Shown: piece by piece, positions 1 through 8,107 of the stretch
Layout of the letters: the number at the start of each line of letters is the position of its first letter
How positions within the stretch are numbered: position 1 is the first letter of the stretch
NCBI GenBank assembly: GCA_014729615.1
Contig: WJJQ01000105.1
Coordinates: 1 to 12,304, forward strand
DNA: 12,304 bases
Reading direction: 5' to 3'
Origin: Candidatus Peregrinibacteria bacterium
Lineage (GTDB): Bacteria; Patescibacteriota; Gracilibacteria; UBA1369
Notes under the pieces: model-generated
What the model saw: the letters and a program-made list of their open reading frames with translations, nothing else
What the model was told of the DNA's origin: nothing
The model's database searches: none
Made by a program: the position numbers and the translations under genes

Positions 1-1812
1 GCCATAAGCTTTCTCAACAGCCGTCTTTATTGCCGGATTCGGATCAACAACTCCACCGATAATTGGTACTTTTTTTCTTAATTCATTGACAATCAAAGGA
101 TCCTGTTGACCTTCAATTTCCGCATCGGACAAAAACACACAAAGCGCCGATATTTTTTCATATAAACCCTTAACTTTATTTTTTTGCGCGACCAATCTTG
201 GCACGGCCCATTTCAACGATGCCGCGTCTTCATTACCTGCGCTACAACTCTCCATCAAATTAACCAATCTTTCTTTAATCTTACCGCCGGCATAACCACT
301 AAATTCTTCATCAAAATCTTTAATAATATAGCTTTCATTAATCCCGCCATGTTGATCATCCGATGCCAAAATTTCAACGTATATTGGATAATCAGACGTC
401 GCTTCTAAAATACCGACCACAGTGCGAACAACCTGGTGTATTCTTTCCCCTCCCATCGATCCGCTTTTATCAATAATTACCTGCAGTACCAAACCGCTTT
501 TTTCAGGGATGTTCGGTTTTTTCATAATTTTCTTTTCACCCGACTTATGAGTTTTTATCTTTCTTTGAATGTCGGGCTCTTTCCCTCTCATGGAATGAAT
601 TTCTCTGGGAAAAGCGACTTTTGGAAAATACTTTGCAAATATACGCTTCATTCCTCCAACCACGGGCGCGGCTTCGCGAACCAGTTTATTATATTTTTTT
701 CTCGCATCGGGATCTTTAATCCCATCTTCTTTTTCAGCCCGTTCATTTTTTTCCTCTTCAATTTTTTTATTTGCCGCTTCCGCCTCTTCATTTCTTTTTT
801 TCTGCTCTTCACCATCTTTTTCAATTTTTTGTGTGTATTGTTGAAATTGCTGATTAATAACCTGCTGTAACTCCGGCGGTAAATTATCAATAACACTCGG
901 ATCATCAACGGGCCACTCTCCCTCAAGCATCATTTCTGGCGGTTCTTTTTGTTCTCCATGTTTATCGATCAATTCCTTTTTTGCCGGCCACAAAACATTT
1001 TTTATCGTCCTTTCAAGAACACCTGAAATCATTTCCGGACTTTTATACTTCCCATAACCGCAAATTTTTTCCAGATCACCTTTAATCTTCATAAATGCTT
1101 CTTTTGCGTCCGGATGAATAGATTCCCAATCATCCCATTTTTCTATTCCTTCAGCCTTAGCGTTTTTTTCATGCAACGCCCAAAGCGAAACCAGTTTTAT
1201 TAAAAAATCAAATTGCGAAACCGGATCCATTTCTGCAATTCCTCCTCCAATATTTCCCAAAATCAATTTCTTGTTTTTTTGCCAAAATAAATCCTTAATA
1301 AAACCATGTGTCGATGTATGGTAAACCGACGTATGCTCCATTCGCGGATCCTCAAGACAATTGGTTAAATTACCCATACTACGCTTGTTATAACCCTCTT
1401 TTTCACAAAGCTCGCTTAAACGCGCGGTCATTTTCCAGTCCGTATAAAGCGCATGTCCAAGCTCATGATAAACCTCTCCCAACAAAAACCTTTCATCTTC
1501 AATGGCCAAATGGCCGTAAGGCATAACAATCACATAAAAATAGTTCGATGAAGATTCCACAACAGTACCGTCACGCAGAATTTCCTTTTTGGGGATTCTG
1601 GCGCACGCCCATGTTTGAATGGAAGGATCAACAGCCACCTTTATTTCATGAGACGTTTTACCCAATTGCGCTTTCAAATTCAACCGGGCAACTTTTTCCC
1701 GCACCTGTTCAACACTCAATTCCTTGGCCTTTTCTGTTAATTCGATCAAGTCCAATGGTTCGGGTAAACCACCCTGACTCTCCTCAAGTTTTAGTGATTC
1801 AAAGTAGCTCAT
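1..1812 (-). CDS. CobT-like VWA protein with N-terminal HExxH zincin domain (partial, 3' end outside window)
   Basis: The frame is open from the ATG at 1812 to position 1, giving 604 residues without a stop. An N-terminal metalloprotease-like motif YHELGHALYT has H116, E117 and H120. About 34 residues later NCLEDPRMEH supplies E154 and E159 as possible third zinc ligands. Residues 325-375 are a Lys/Glu-rich, coiled-coil-like linker. A C-terminal VWA domain follows with MIDAS motif DKSGSM (D448, S450, S452) and a second acidic site at LSDA (D563). The segment AGNEDAASLKWAVPRL resembles the matching part of CobT, whose VWA domain works with the AAA+ protein CobS. The gene starts 2 bases after the stop of an AAA+ ATPase gene, so they are surely co-transcribed and probably form a MoxR/VWA-type complex. 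I infer remodelling of a protein or metal-cofactor target. Cobalt chelation is unlikely without other cobalamin genes. Zinc binding and proteolysis are inferred from motifs only. Confidence 0.85.
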   Translation of the reverse strand, partial: MSYFESLKLEESQGGLPEPLDLIELTEKAKELSVEQVREKVARLNLKAQLGKTSHEIKVAVDPSIQTWACARIPKKEILRDGTVVESSSNYFYVIVMPYGHLAIEDERFLLGEVYHELGHALYTDWKMTARLSELCEKEGYNKRSMGNLTNCLEDPRMEHTSVYHTSTHGFIKDLFWQKNKKLILGNIGGGIAEMDPVSQFDFLIKLVSLWALHEKNAKAEGIEKWDDWESIHPDAKEAFMKIKGDLEKICGYGKYKSPEMISGVLERTIKNVLWPAKKELIDKHGEQKEPPEMMLEGEWPVDDPSVIDNLPPELQQVINQQFQQYTQKIEKDGEEQKKRNEEAEAANKKIEEEKNERAEKEDGIKDPDARKKYNKLVREAAPVVGGMKRIFAKYFPKVAFPREIHSMRGKEPDIQRKIKTHKSGEKKIMKKPNIPEKSGLVLQVIIDKSGSMGGERIHQVVRTVVGILEATSDYPIYVEILASDDQHGGINESYIIKDFDEEFSGYAGGKIKERLVNLMESCSAGNEDAASLKWAVPRLVAQKNKVKGLYEKISALCVFLSDAEIEGQQDPLIVNELRKKVPIIGGVVDPNPAIKTAVEKAYG

Positions 1813-1814
1813 TC

Positions 1815-3875
1815 TTAAGTCAGATTAGTGATATCGTTCAAAGACATTTCCAATTCAGCCTTGTCATTAACTATCTGTTGCAAGCTTTCATAATCTTCAG
1901 TTCCACCGTCATAAGCAAGACTGTTCGGGTGGAATAAACTTAAGAATGCTTTTTTTACATCAAAAAACTCATTTTCATCCTGTAATTCTTGACATCGCGC
2001 GGCTACCGCCAATGCACCACGCAAACTTATTGTTCTAACCATATCCTGTTCTTTATATTTCTTTCTCCACGCGTCACAAACAAGCAGAATTTTTAAAATC
2101 ATCTCAATTTCTTTTTTATATTCATCTGAATCAATACCCTTTTCTTCCAGGTCGGCACCTCCGTTACCATTTACCACGTAATCCCATACATCCGCAAAAT
2201 CACTATCACTTAATTGACTCGACTTAGGTAAAACTTTTCTTAAAATTAATGCTTCATCGCAAACATAAACTTTATTAAGACTGTTATCTTGTTGCAACAA
2301 CTCTTCTTTTTCTTTATTGGACAATTGTTTTTCAAGTGCAACTTTATCCAATTCGGTCAAAGGCGGATAATCCATTCTCATCGACTGCGAAATTGTTCTG
2401 TCATACATGGCTTCAGGCAATGACTGCACATGCGCATAGGTCGCGGGATTCATCGCAAAAACCACCGTAATTCCCTCCGCCGCTTTATATCTGTGACCGT
2501 TATATACAAATTCTCTATTATGGTCGGCGATACCATGTAAAGCCGCAATAACTTCAGGTTGCAGTGAATTCGGTTCATCAACCAGAATCACGGCATTTTT
2601 CGTTCGAAGTCCCCGAGCCAATTGCGAAGGCACAACCACACTTTCTTCATCTTTAAATTCATAGTGAAAACCAAGGTCCGATGCGTCCATTCCTCTTGAA
2701 CATGGAAAATAAAAATAAGGCCTGTTCGCGCTCGCCGCAAAATGCTCAACCAAATAGTTCTTACCCGTACCCATATCGCCAATAATATTGATTCCACCCT
2801 TACCGTCTTTCAATTGCTTTGTTGCATATCCTGTCAATTCCTCCAGTTTTGTTTGCACGTACGGAGTCTCAACAAAATCTTTCAAGGCCTCATGTTTTCT
2901 GTAAATTCCCATTCTGTATTTTGTGTTCAAATAAAGCATTTGCTCACCCAAACGCGAAATTTTCAAAGCCAGATCATCTACATAGCTTTCAAATGACCCT
3001 TTTTTCTGCCTTGCAAACTGTGCCTTCAACTTTTTAATATTCATTTTTTTCCAATACTCCGGATATTCCTGAATACTGGCTTTCTTTACATCACTTTCGT
3101 CCGCGCCCCGCAAAACCCTTGCTCCTTCAACTTTTTTACCCTTTATTTCTTGAAAAGCCTCCATAATCCAATCCCTGACAATTTGAGGATTCGTATTCAC
3201 CTCATCAATCAACTCCATTACTCTTTTTCGAACATCGTTACTTAAAACCCGGTCAGCCTTCAATCGTCCCACTTCAGGATTTTTGGGAAAAACCTCAGGT
3301 AAAATATTTCTGACCTGATCCGCGTATTTTTTTCGGGATTTTTGAGTCATAGCCTGATAAGCCTTTAATTCAATCAATTTTTCATATCGCTCAAGAACAG
3401 GCTGCACAATGGTTTCCCATTCAATTATGGAAAAAGAATTTTCAATCGGTTTTAAGGCAATAACCTGATCTTCCGCGCTTTTTCCGGGGAAAAGCGTATC
3501 AGTTTGCCTTTCAAAACCGGCAATTATTTTTGCGTCTTCACCTTTCCCTTTTTGCATACCATGCAAACGCCACAAATCAATTGATTCAACAATCTCCTTT
3601 GGAACAAAAACCTTTTCCACATCCGGAACTTTTTTCGCCCACACCGGTAATTTCATTTCATCCTCTTCAACTGCACCTTCGTTAGCATCTTCCCGCTCAA
3701 TTCTCGATCTCGCGCTTTGAGCTGTTTGCTCAGCTTCCGTCGCGATATCTTCATTTCCACTCGATTTCATTGCAACACTAAAAGCGGACAGAATACGCGC
3801 GGCATCCGCCGAATCAATCGGCTTGTTGCCACTTGATTCATCTACATTGGGTTGTTCATTATTTTGATCTGCCAT
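1815..3875 (-). CDS. MoxR/CobS-like AAA+ ATPase
   Basis: A 686-residue protein with a AAA+ core in its second half. Walker A is GDMGTGKN (366-373), where the usual Thr/Ser after Lys is Asn. Walker B is ILVDEPN (D433, E434), the sensor 1 segment is FAMNPA (N476), and a probable arginine finger lies in YDRTISQSMRM (R493). This order matches the MoxR/CobS/dynein-related (AAA_5) group, which hydrolyses ATP to remodel partners bound by a VWA protein. The roughly 330 residues before the core are charged and mostly helical, with no domain I recognise; the family usually has a much shorter N-terminus. Residues 560-686 are a helical lid and tail. It is the first gene of a two-gene operon with the VWA/zincin gene 2 bases downstream. 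The ATG at 3875 follows a good promoter but has no Shine-Dalgarno sequence. The subfamily is uncertain. Confidence 0.9.
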   Translation of the reverse strand: MADQNNEQPNVDESSGNKPIDSADAARILSAFSVAMKSSGNEDIATEAEQTAQSARSRIEREDANEGAVEEDEMKLPVWAKKVPDVEKVFVPKEIVESIDLWRLHGMQKGKGEDAKIIAGFERQTDTLFPGKSAEDQVIALKPIENSFSIIEWETIVQPVLERYEKLIELKAYQAMTQKSRKKYADQVRNILPEVFPKNPEVGRLKADRVLSNDVRKRVMELIDEVNTNPQIVRDWIMEAFQEIKGKKVEGARVLRGADESDVKKASIQEYPEYWKKMNIKKLKAQFARQKKGSFESYVDDLALKISRLGEQMLYLNTKYRMGIYRKHEALKDFVETPYVQTKLEELTGYATKQLKDGKGGINIIGDMGTGKNYLVEHFAASANRPYFYFPCSRGMDASDLGFHYEFKDEESVVVPSQLARGLRTKNAVILVDEPNSLQPEVIAALHGIADHNREFVYNGHRYKAAEGITVVFAMNPATYAHVQSLPEAMYDRTISQSMRMDYPPLTELDKVALEKQLSNKEKEELLQQDNSLNKVYVCDEALILRKVLPKSSQLSDSDFADVWDYVVNGNGGADLEEKGIDSDEYKKEIEMILKILLVCDAWRKKYKEQDMVRTISLRGALAVAARCQELQDENEFFDVKKAFLSLFHPNSLAYDGGTEDYESLQQIVNDKAELEMSLNDITNLT

Positions 3876-3920
3876 TTTATTTTTATAGTAAAGGAAAATT
3901 ATAATATATTAAATCATAAT

Positions 3921-3949
3921 ATTATACAATATTTTTTTATTTTTAGCAA
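3921..3949 (-). promoter_or_regulatory. Promoter of the AAA+/VWA operon
   Basis: On the minus strand TTGCTA (3949-3944) is separated by 17 bases from a perfect TATAAT (3926-3921). Transcription would begin near 3914, leaving a leader of about 38 bases that is A/T-rich and contains no purine-rich ribosome binding site before the ATG at 3875. Confidence 0.6.
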
Positions 3950-3998
3950 AAGAGTCTTTAAAATTCCGCCCATTTATTGTTGAACAAAGCTCAATTTT

Positions 3999-4757
3999 CT
4001 AACCATGATTTCTATAAGCCATCACCCTTTCATCGGTTAAATGCTCAAGGTCGTGATGCGCTTTGCAAAGCGGCACCAAGAATTTGGGGCTGTGGATTTT
4101 GCCGATTGAACGCCTTAATGTGTGATGGATGTTGGTCGATTTTTGTTGGCAGTTTGGAGCCGCGCATTTTTCGCCGTATTTGTAGTTGATTGCGCGTTTG
4201 ATTTTGACGGGTATGTAGCTTGATTTGGCAGGCGCCTCTAGCTGGTTGTTTTGCTCAATCTGCCTGTCACGTTGATTGAGCATGTTACGTAACATTTCAT
4301 TCACATCTATTCCCTCTTCATGTAATTGTTGTAATTTTTGTTGAATATCATCTGCCATTTCAAATCGTCTCACGTGCACAGATTTATGCTCTTTTATGGC
4401 TAGTTCAAGCGATCTTGATGACAGGTTTTTGGTCATGTGAACCAGTTCCGTTTGGTTTTGTTCGGTGGCGATCGATGCAACCCTCGAAAGTTTGTTCACA
4501 CTGATTTCACCTTTAACAAGAACCTTCTTTAAAGCGGGTTTGTCTTCAAAGCGCTTTTCAAGTTGAAGTACACGTTGAACTTGTTCACGGCTGATACCGG
4601 CCAGCACGGCGGCAAAGTGAAAAACAGATTCAAAACCTTTTTCCTGCCACAACCGTCTGCGCGCCACTTCTGGCAAAAGACCAATGAATTTGCGCCGTGC
4701 TTCCAGGGCGGCTTGTCCATAAAAACGACATCTTTCATATAATTGTTGATCACTCAT
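3999..4757 (-). CDS. HNH endonuclease-like protein with N-terminal helical domain
   Basis: A 252-residue protein from the ATG at 4757. The N-terminus (MSDQQLYERC onward, with LPEVARRRLWQEKGFESVF) resembles the helical domain that precedes many DUF222/13E12-like HNH proteins: a 'see-Ll' start, a short-helix 'GyxSlF' motif and a 'GEISVNKLSRVA' segment. The C-terminus is an HNH nuclease fold with C198-x4-C203, HH at 211-212, C231 and HH at 234-235 (LCKAHH), probably a metal-bound beta-beta-alpha fold that cuts DNA. The frame stays open upstream to ATGs at 4787 and 4865, but a TATAAT at 4794-4789 would start transcription downstream of both, so 4757 is preferred. It is monocistronic and unrelated in function to its neighbours as far as can be seen. 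Such genes occur singly and in dispersed copies in many genomes. The biological role is unknown. Confidence 0.8.
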   Translation of the reverse strand: MSDQQLYERCRFYGQAALEARRKFIGLLPEVARRRLWQEKGFESVFHFAAVLAGISREQVQRVLQLEKRFEDKPALKKVLVKGEISVNKLSRVASIATEQNQTELVHMTKNLSSRSLELAIKEHKSVHVRRFEMADDIQQKLQQLHEEGIDVNEMLRNMLNQRDRQIEQNNQLEAPAKSSYIPVKIKRAINYKYGEKCAAPNCQQKSTNIHHTLRRSIGKIHSPKFLVPLCKAHHDLEHLTDERVMAYRNHG

Positions 4758-4788
4758 ATTCAAGTAAGTTACAAAATAAGTATCCATT

Positions 4789-4794
4789 ATTATA
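4789..4794 (-). promoter_or_regulatory. -10 element of the HNH gene
   Basis: A perfect TATAAT on the minus strand lies 31 bases upstream of the ATG at 4757. No good -35 hexamer is visible at 16-18 bases. Transcription would begin near 4782, which excludes the in-frame ATGs at 4865 and 4787 and leaves a leader of about 25 bases without a Shine-Dalgarno sequence. Confidence 0.45.
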
Positions 4795-4855
4795 GCAGAA
4801 AGAAGCCAAAAATCACGCTTTAAGGCTTGCGAACGGTTGTCAAATTGTGTCGCGA

Positions 4856-4875
4856 TAGCCATCAAATAATGGCTA
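4856..4875. repeat. 7-bp inverted repeat between the DUF2207-like and HNH genes
   Basis: TAGCCAT (4856-4862) and ATGGCTA (4869-4875) are perfect inverted arms around a 6-base loop. No T-tract follows on either strand, so it is a poor intrinsic terminator. It lies between the stop at 4942 and the HNH promoter. It could be an RNA hairpin or a protein site, or chance. Confidence 0.4.
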
Positions 4876-4941
4876 CCCTAAGCCAAATACGCAAACCCGC
4901 CCGGTCTAAAATTTTTCTCAAACGTGGCGTAATCAAACAAG

Positions 4942-5949
4942 CTATTTTTTTAGCATTTCATCGGGAATATGATCCTTCAAACCCGGAAATTTAGCTCTCA
5001 ACCAAATTAAAACTTCTCTCACTCCACTGACAAACATGCTTATGGAATAAGTTAAAAGCCAAATTAATCCGGTGTTTTTTTGCAGGGATTCCCGCAAACC
5101 ACCTGCCGCTCCCTTAAATGATTCAAATTGCTCTTTAAATTCTTTTCCCGTTAAATCCATTTCCTCAACCTGCCATTTTTTTAAAACACCAAAAATCAAA
5201 GCAAAAGGAAGACTTCGGTAATAAAAATCGGGCTCATTTTTGGCCAAATATTCAATACGATTTTTTTCAGCGGTTTTAATAAAATTTTTATATCCCATAA
5301 TTCTGTTAAACAGTTCATTCCCCCTCTCCGATCGCCGCCCCATGCCTTCAGCCGCAAAAATTATCATCAATCCACCAAGCAAAAAAGCTCCCGTCAAATA
5401 CAAACCCAATTCCCATTCCCTCGGTCCGATTGCCAAAACAATAACCGCCAACAATCCGAAGATATATCCCAACGACAAATATGGTCCCCGTTGCACCAGC
5501 GGCGACACGTCATAATACTTTTTACGCACCAATTCGCCATATAATTTATTTCTTAATTTAAATAACTTCCCCTTTAATTTGTCATTCAGATCTCTGATTT
5601 TAATTTCCTTCACATCATTTTTTTCAAACAATACCTCAATAAATCTTTTTTGCTCCACACCAAGTTTTTCATAATCTTTCAAATCCCCGACTTTCAAGCC
5701 ACCTTTTTCATAAATTAACGCTTTTTTCAAAATCAAATCACAAATTTCACCCGCAATATCCAAATAATCAAGCTTGTTATCAAGCAAAATACCAATTTCG
5801 CCAATAGACAAATCATTAGGAGGCAAAGTTTGAATAGGTTGCTCCACACCGACTTTTTTTTGCCTCAATCTAATTGCGAAAATAAACCCGGAAACCACTA
5901 CCGCAATTGCCAGCACCACAAAAGCCAAATAAATTTCAATACTATTCAT
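4942..5949 (-). CDS. DUF2207 C-terminal-type membrane protein
   Basis: About 335 residues. A membrane helix lies at residues 6-27. A cytoplasmic segment follows, beginning PPNDLSIGEIGILLDNKLDY, which matches the start of the conserved cytoplasmic part of DUF2207 (YciQ-like) proteins. Two further helices are at about 160-200. Then come the family's signature segments GNELFNRIMGYKNFIKTAEK and PFALIFGVLKKW, and a last hydrophobic stretch at about 295-315. Full-length DUF2207 proteins carry an N-terminal extracytoplasmic beta domain before the first helix; this protein lacks it and starts directly at the helix. The start is the ATG at 5949 (a GTG at 5952 is also possible), overlapping the upstream gene by 8 bases, so translation is probably coupled. 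The family's function is unknown. The overlap implies that the upstream membrane protein is its partner. Confidence 0.8.
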   Translation of the reverse strand: MNSIEIYLAFVVLAIAVVVSGFIFAIRLRQKKVGVEQPIQTLPPNDLSIGEIGILLDNKLDYLDIAGEICDLILKKALIYEKGGLKVGDLKDYEKLGVEQKRFIEVLFEKNDVKEIKIRDLNDKLKGKLFKLRNKLYGELVRKKYYDVSPLVQRGPYLSLGYIFGLLAVIVLAIGPREWELGLYLTGAFLLGGLMIIFAAEGMGRRSERGNELFNRIMGYKNFIKTAEKNRIEYLAKNEPDFYYRSLPFALIFGVLKKWQVEEMDLTGKEFKEQFESFKGAAGGLRESLQKNTGLIWLLTYSISMFVSGVREVLIWLRAKFPGLKDHIPDEMLKK

Positions 5950-7117
5950 CACAAACTACTTTAAGTGTATCATATAGCTTTTCTGTCTGCCATGAACCCT
6001 CCTTCCACTTTGCATTCTGCTCCACATACGAAAAATTATTCAAATGAATGGCTGCAAACTCGTCCGAAAAGGAACCGGGGGCTCCTCTATTTTTCAAATC
6101 ATTCAAAAACATTTTAAACAATCTGTTTTTTTCATTTACAACATCCGCATCACTTGCAATGGTAATTTTCACACCCTTACTCGCCCCCACAAAATCATTG
6201 TAAAAATTTGGATTCCTGCCGATCGCGCCAATATATTTTTTATACTGCATGTCCGAAGTATCAAACCCGCATTTCCATCTCTTTGGTTTCACTTCAGCGT
6301 CAAGCGCAAGCTCTTTCCCGGCATCTACGACCCTGTCCGCTAATTCAAAGTTTACATCCAACTTTGAATCAGCACGCTTTTTTGCAAACATACTCCCCAC
6401 AGCAAAAACACCAATCCCCAAACCCAAAGCAGTTCCAATAGCAATTTTGTTTTTTCGAATATAAGACAAAACTGACTTCGCGCCCTTACCCGGAACAACT
6501 GTAAAATAATTTGCGTAATTACTTTCCCTGACTGACTCCGCATTATCAACTTCAGACGCATCAACCTGAGAAAATTGTTCCGATTCTCGAGCGCACTTTT
6601 TCTCTTCTTCGACCAACTGGTTCATTCCGCTTCTACCAACAATGGTTTTTTCATCAAATCCATCATCATCAGAAGACATTTTCATGAGCAAAGCCCTCCG
6701 TATTATAAATGGATCCAATTCGGTTTCACCACAAAAGTAGCATCCATCCAAACTTTCCTTTAAGATTTCGTACCTATTTATTTCAACCAATAACTTTTGA
6801 ATTTCCTCTAACGCGGCAACAACAATTTCAACAAATTCGCGCCTGGCGGGACTGCTTAACAATTGAACTCTCGTGCTTATTGCTTCATCAATTTTAAGAA
6901 CTAAATTTTTTAGATCTTCTTTAATAAAAGTATCGTCAGATAAAGCCGGATTAATTTTGAAAACTTTGTAATTTCGCAAAAAACCAATCCACAAAATAGA
7001 AAAATCAGGCTCCATATCCAAATTATAAATGGAATTAAAATCACAAAAGCGGTTAACTATTTCATTGATAGATTCACTATGTTTATCACCTGCATCACTC
7101 AATCTGTCTGGAGACAT
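5942..7117 (-). CDS. Unknown single-pass membrane protein, partner of DUF2207-like protein
   Basis: A 391-residue protein from the ATG at 7117 (MSPDRLSDAG). I do not recognise a family. The first 140 residues are helical, with a CYFC pair (C126, C129) that could bind metal but has no visible second pair. An acidic, Ser-rich stretch follows, then one membrane helix (about residues 225-245, rich in Gly, Ala and Ile, after a basic KNK flank). The C-terminal domain of about 145 residues has two Cys near its ends (C283, C389) that could pair if extracytoplasmic. The frame also allows a GTG start at 7171, but the TATAAT at 7159-7154 lies inside that extension, so 7117 is chosen. The 8-base overlap with the next gene indicates an operon. 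Positive-inside reasoning puts the N-terminus in the cytoplasm. Confidence 0.7.
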   Translation of the reverse strand: MSPDRLSDAGDKHSESINEIVNRFCDFNSIYNLDMEPDFSILWIGFLRNYKVFKINPALSDDTFIKEDLKNLVLKIDEAISTRVQLLSSPARREFVEIVVAALEEIQKLLVEINRYEILKESLDGCYFCGETELDPFIIRRALLMKMSSDDDGFDEKTIVGRSGMNQLVEEEKKCARESEQFSQVDASEVDNAESVRESNYANYFTVVPGKGAKSVLSYIRKNKIAIGTALGLGIGVFAVGSMFAKKRADSKLDVNFELADRVVDAGKELALDAEVKPKRWKCGFDTSDMQYKKYIGAIGRNPNFYNDFVGASKGVKITIASDADVVNEKNRLFKMFLNDLKNRGAPGSFSDEFAAIHLNNFSYVEQNAKWKEGSWQTEKLYDTLKVVCDE

Positions 7118-7153
7118 CCGAGATTTCTTAATGTATTGGGAACATCGAAACTC

Positions 7154-7181
7154 ATTATAACAAAAAAACACCTTGCATCAA
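7154..7181 (-). promoter_or_regulatory. Promoter of the membrane-protein operon
   Basis: On the minus strand TTGATG (7181-7176), a 16-base spacer and a perfect TATAAT (7159-7154). The expected transcription start near 7147 leaves a leader of about 30 bases before the ATG at 7117. It diverges from the SLH/spondin gene, whose own promoter is not obvious. Confidence 0.55.
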
Positions 7182-7242
7182 TGCGAAGAAAATAAGACAA
7201 TAACAAACAATATTAACGCTCTTTATCCTTAACCTTTCATTT

Positions 7243-8085
7243 ATGAAAATAAAGAAGCTCTTGGCCATGATAACATTGGCCGCGGCATCATTCGCTCTTG
7301 GTGCCACACTTTACGCGCAAACCGTTTCTAACTTCCCCGATGTTCCGGAAGGAATTTGGTACGAAGACGCTGCCAACTGGGCGGCTGACGCCGGTTTGAT
7401 CGAAGGTATCGACGGTAATTTTGAAGGCGCAACCGACGTTAACCGCGCCCAACTTGCAATCATTATGCAAAGATACGACGAATATTTAACCGCAAAAATG
7501 GATGCAATGACGGAAGAAACCATGCCGGAAGAAGAACCCATGGCTGAAACAATGACGCTTACATTAAATAATGTCAGTGAAGATCAGCCTCTTTCACCCG
7601 GACTGGTTGTCGTTCATTCATCAGAAGTAGACATTAACTATGAAGGAGAACTTGCGCCTGCTGAGCTTGAAAAACTTGCCGAAGTTGGAAATCCCGCTGA
7701 ATTCAAAACACTACTTGAAGGAGTAGATGGAGTAGTGGCTGTCTATGAAACGGGATTAATTGAACCCGGTATGTCTGAAGACGTTGAAATTATGGAAACA
7801 GATGACACACTTGTTGTATCTGTAATTACAATGGCAGTTGCTTCAAACGACGGATACGCGCTTGTCGACAGCATGCCTTTAATGACCGGAGAAGAAGCGA
7901 CCGCGGTTAATCACGATGCCGGATTCGAAGAAAACACAGAACTTGGTAGCGGATTCGACGGTGGACAACCTGACCCAGAACAAGGTGAAGCCAACATAGA
8001 CAATGGAACACCAACAGAACCTCAAGCCAACGTTACAGTTCATGATCAATTAACATCTGACCTGTTAACTGTTTCTATCAACTAG
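7243..8085 (+). CDS. Secreted SLH plus spondin-domain protein
   Basis: 280 residues. The N-terminus has a basic start, a hydrophobic core and a likely signal peptidase I cut after LYA at residue 25. Residues 31-82 form one S-layer homology module (FPDVPEGIWYEDAANWAADA, then GLIEG and VNRAQLAIIMQRY), normally used to bind cell-wall polymers. A short Met/Glu/Pro-rich linker (86-104) follows. Residues 104-270 match the Spondin_N pattern: NNVSEDQPLSPGLVVVH, a PAELEKLAEVGN segment, a SNDGYALVDSMPL core strand and DAGFEENTE. Spondin_N is a beta-sandwich known from animal matrix proteins and from secreted bacterial proteins of unknown role. One SLH module is fewer than the usual three, so anchoring may need oligomers. 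The ATG at 7243 is set by the signal peptide; there is no Shine-Dalgarno sequence. It is monocistronic with its own terminator. Confidence 0.85.
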   Translation: MKIKKLLAMITLAAASFALGATLYAQTVSNFPDVPEGIWYEDAANWAADAGLIEGIDGNFEGATDVNRAQLAIIMQRYDEYLTAKMDAMTEETMPEEEPMAETMTLTLNNVSEDQPLSPGLVVVHSSEVDINYEGELAPAELEKLAEVGNPAEFKTLLEGVDGVVAVYETGLIEPGMSEDVEIMETDDTLVVSVITMAVASNDGYALVDSMPLMTGEEATAVNHDAGFEENTELGSGFDGGQPDPEQGEANIDNGTPTEPQANVTVHDQLTSDLLTVSIN

Positions 8086-8107
8086 AAAAACAACAAAACA
8101 ATAAAAG

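Noticed and set aside
436..926. Open frames of 144 codons on the plus strand and 92 on the minus strand
   Set aside because: Both are shadows of the VWA/zincin gene; their composition (Phe/Ile-rich or Lys-rich) reflects the coiled linker read out of frame.
1..3875. Cobaltochelatase CobS/CobT proper
   Set aside because: The fold and pairing are similar, but the zincin motif, the altered Walker A, the long N-terminal region and the absence of any cobalamin gene argue for a different role.
4838..4843. Perfect TTGACA on the minus strand as -35 of the HNH gene
   Set aside because: No -10 lies 16-18 bases downstream, and the TATAAT at 4794-4789 is 43 bases away.
4856..4875. Intrinsic terminator for the membrane-protein operon
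   Set aside because: The hairpin is short and A/T-rich and is not followed by a T-tract on the minus strand.
7172..7242. Promoter for the SLH/spondin gene
   Set aside because: The region is A/T-rich but I could not find a -35/-10 pair at a sensible spacing that beats chance, so none is annotated.
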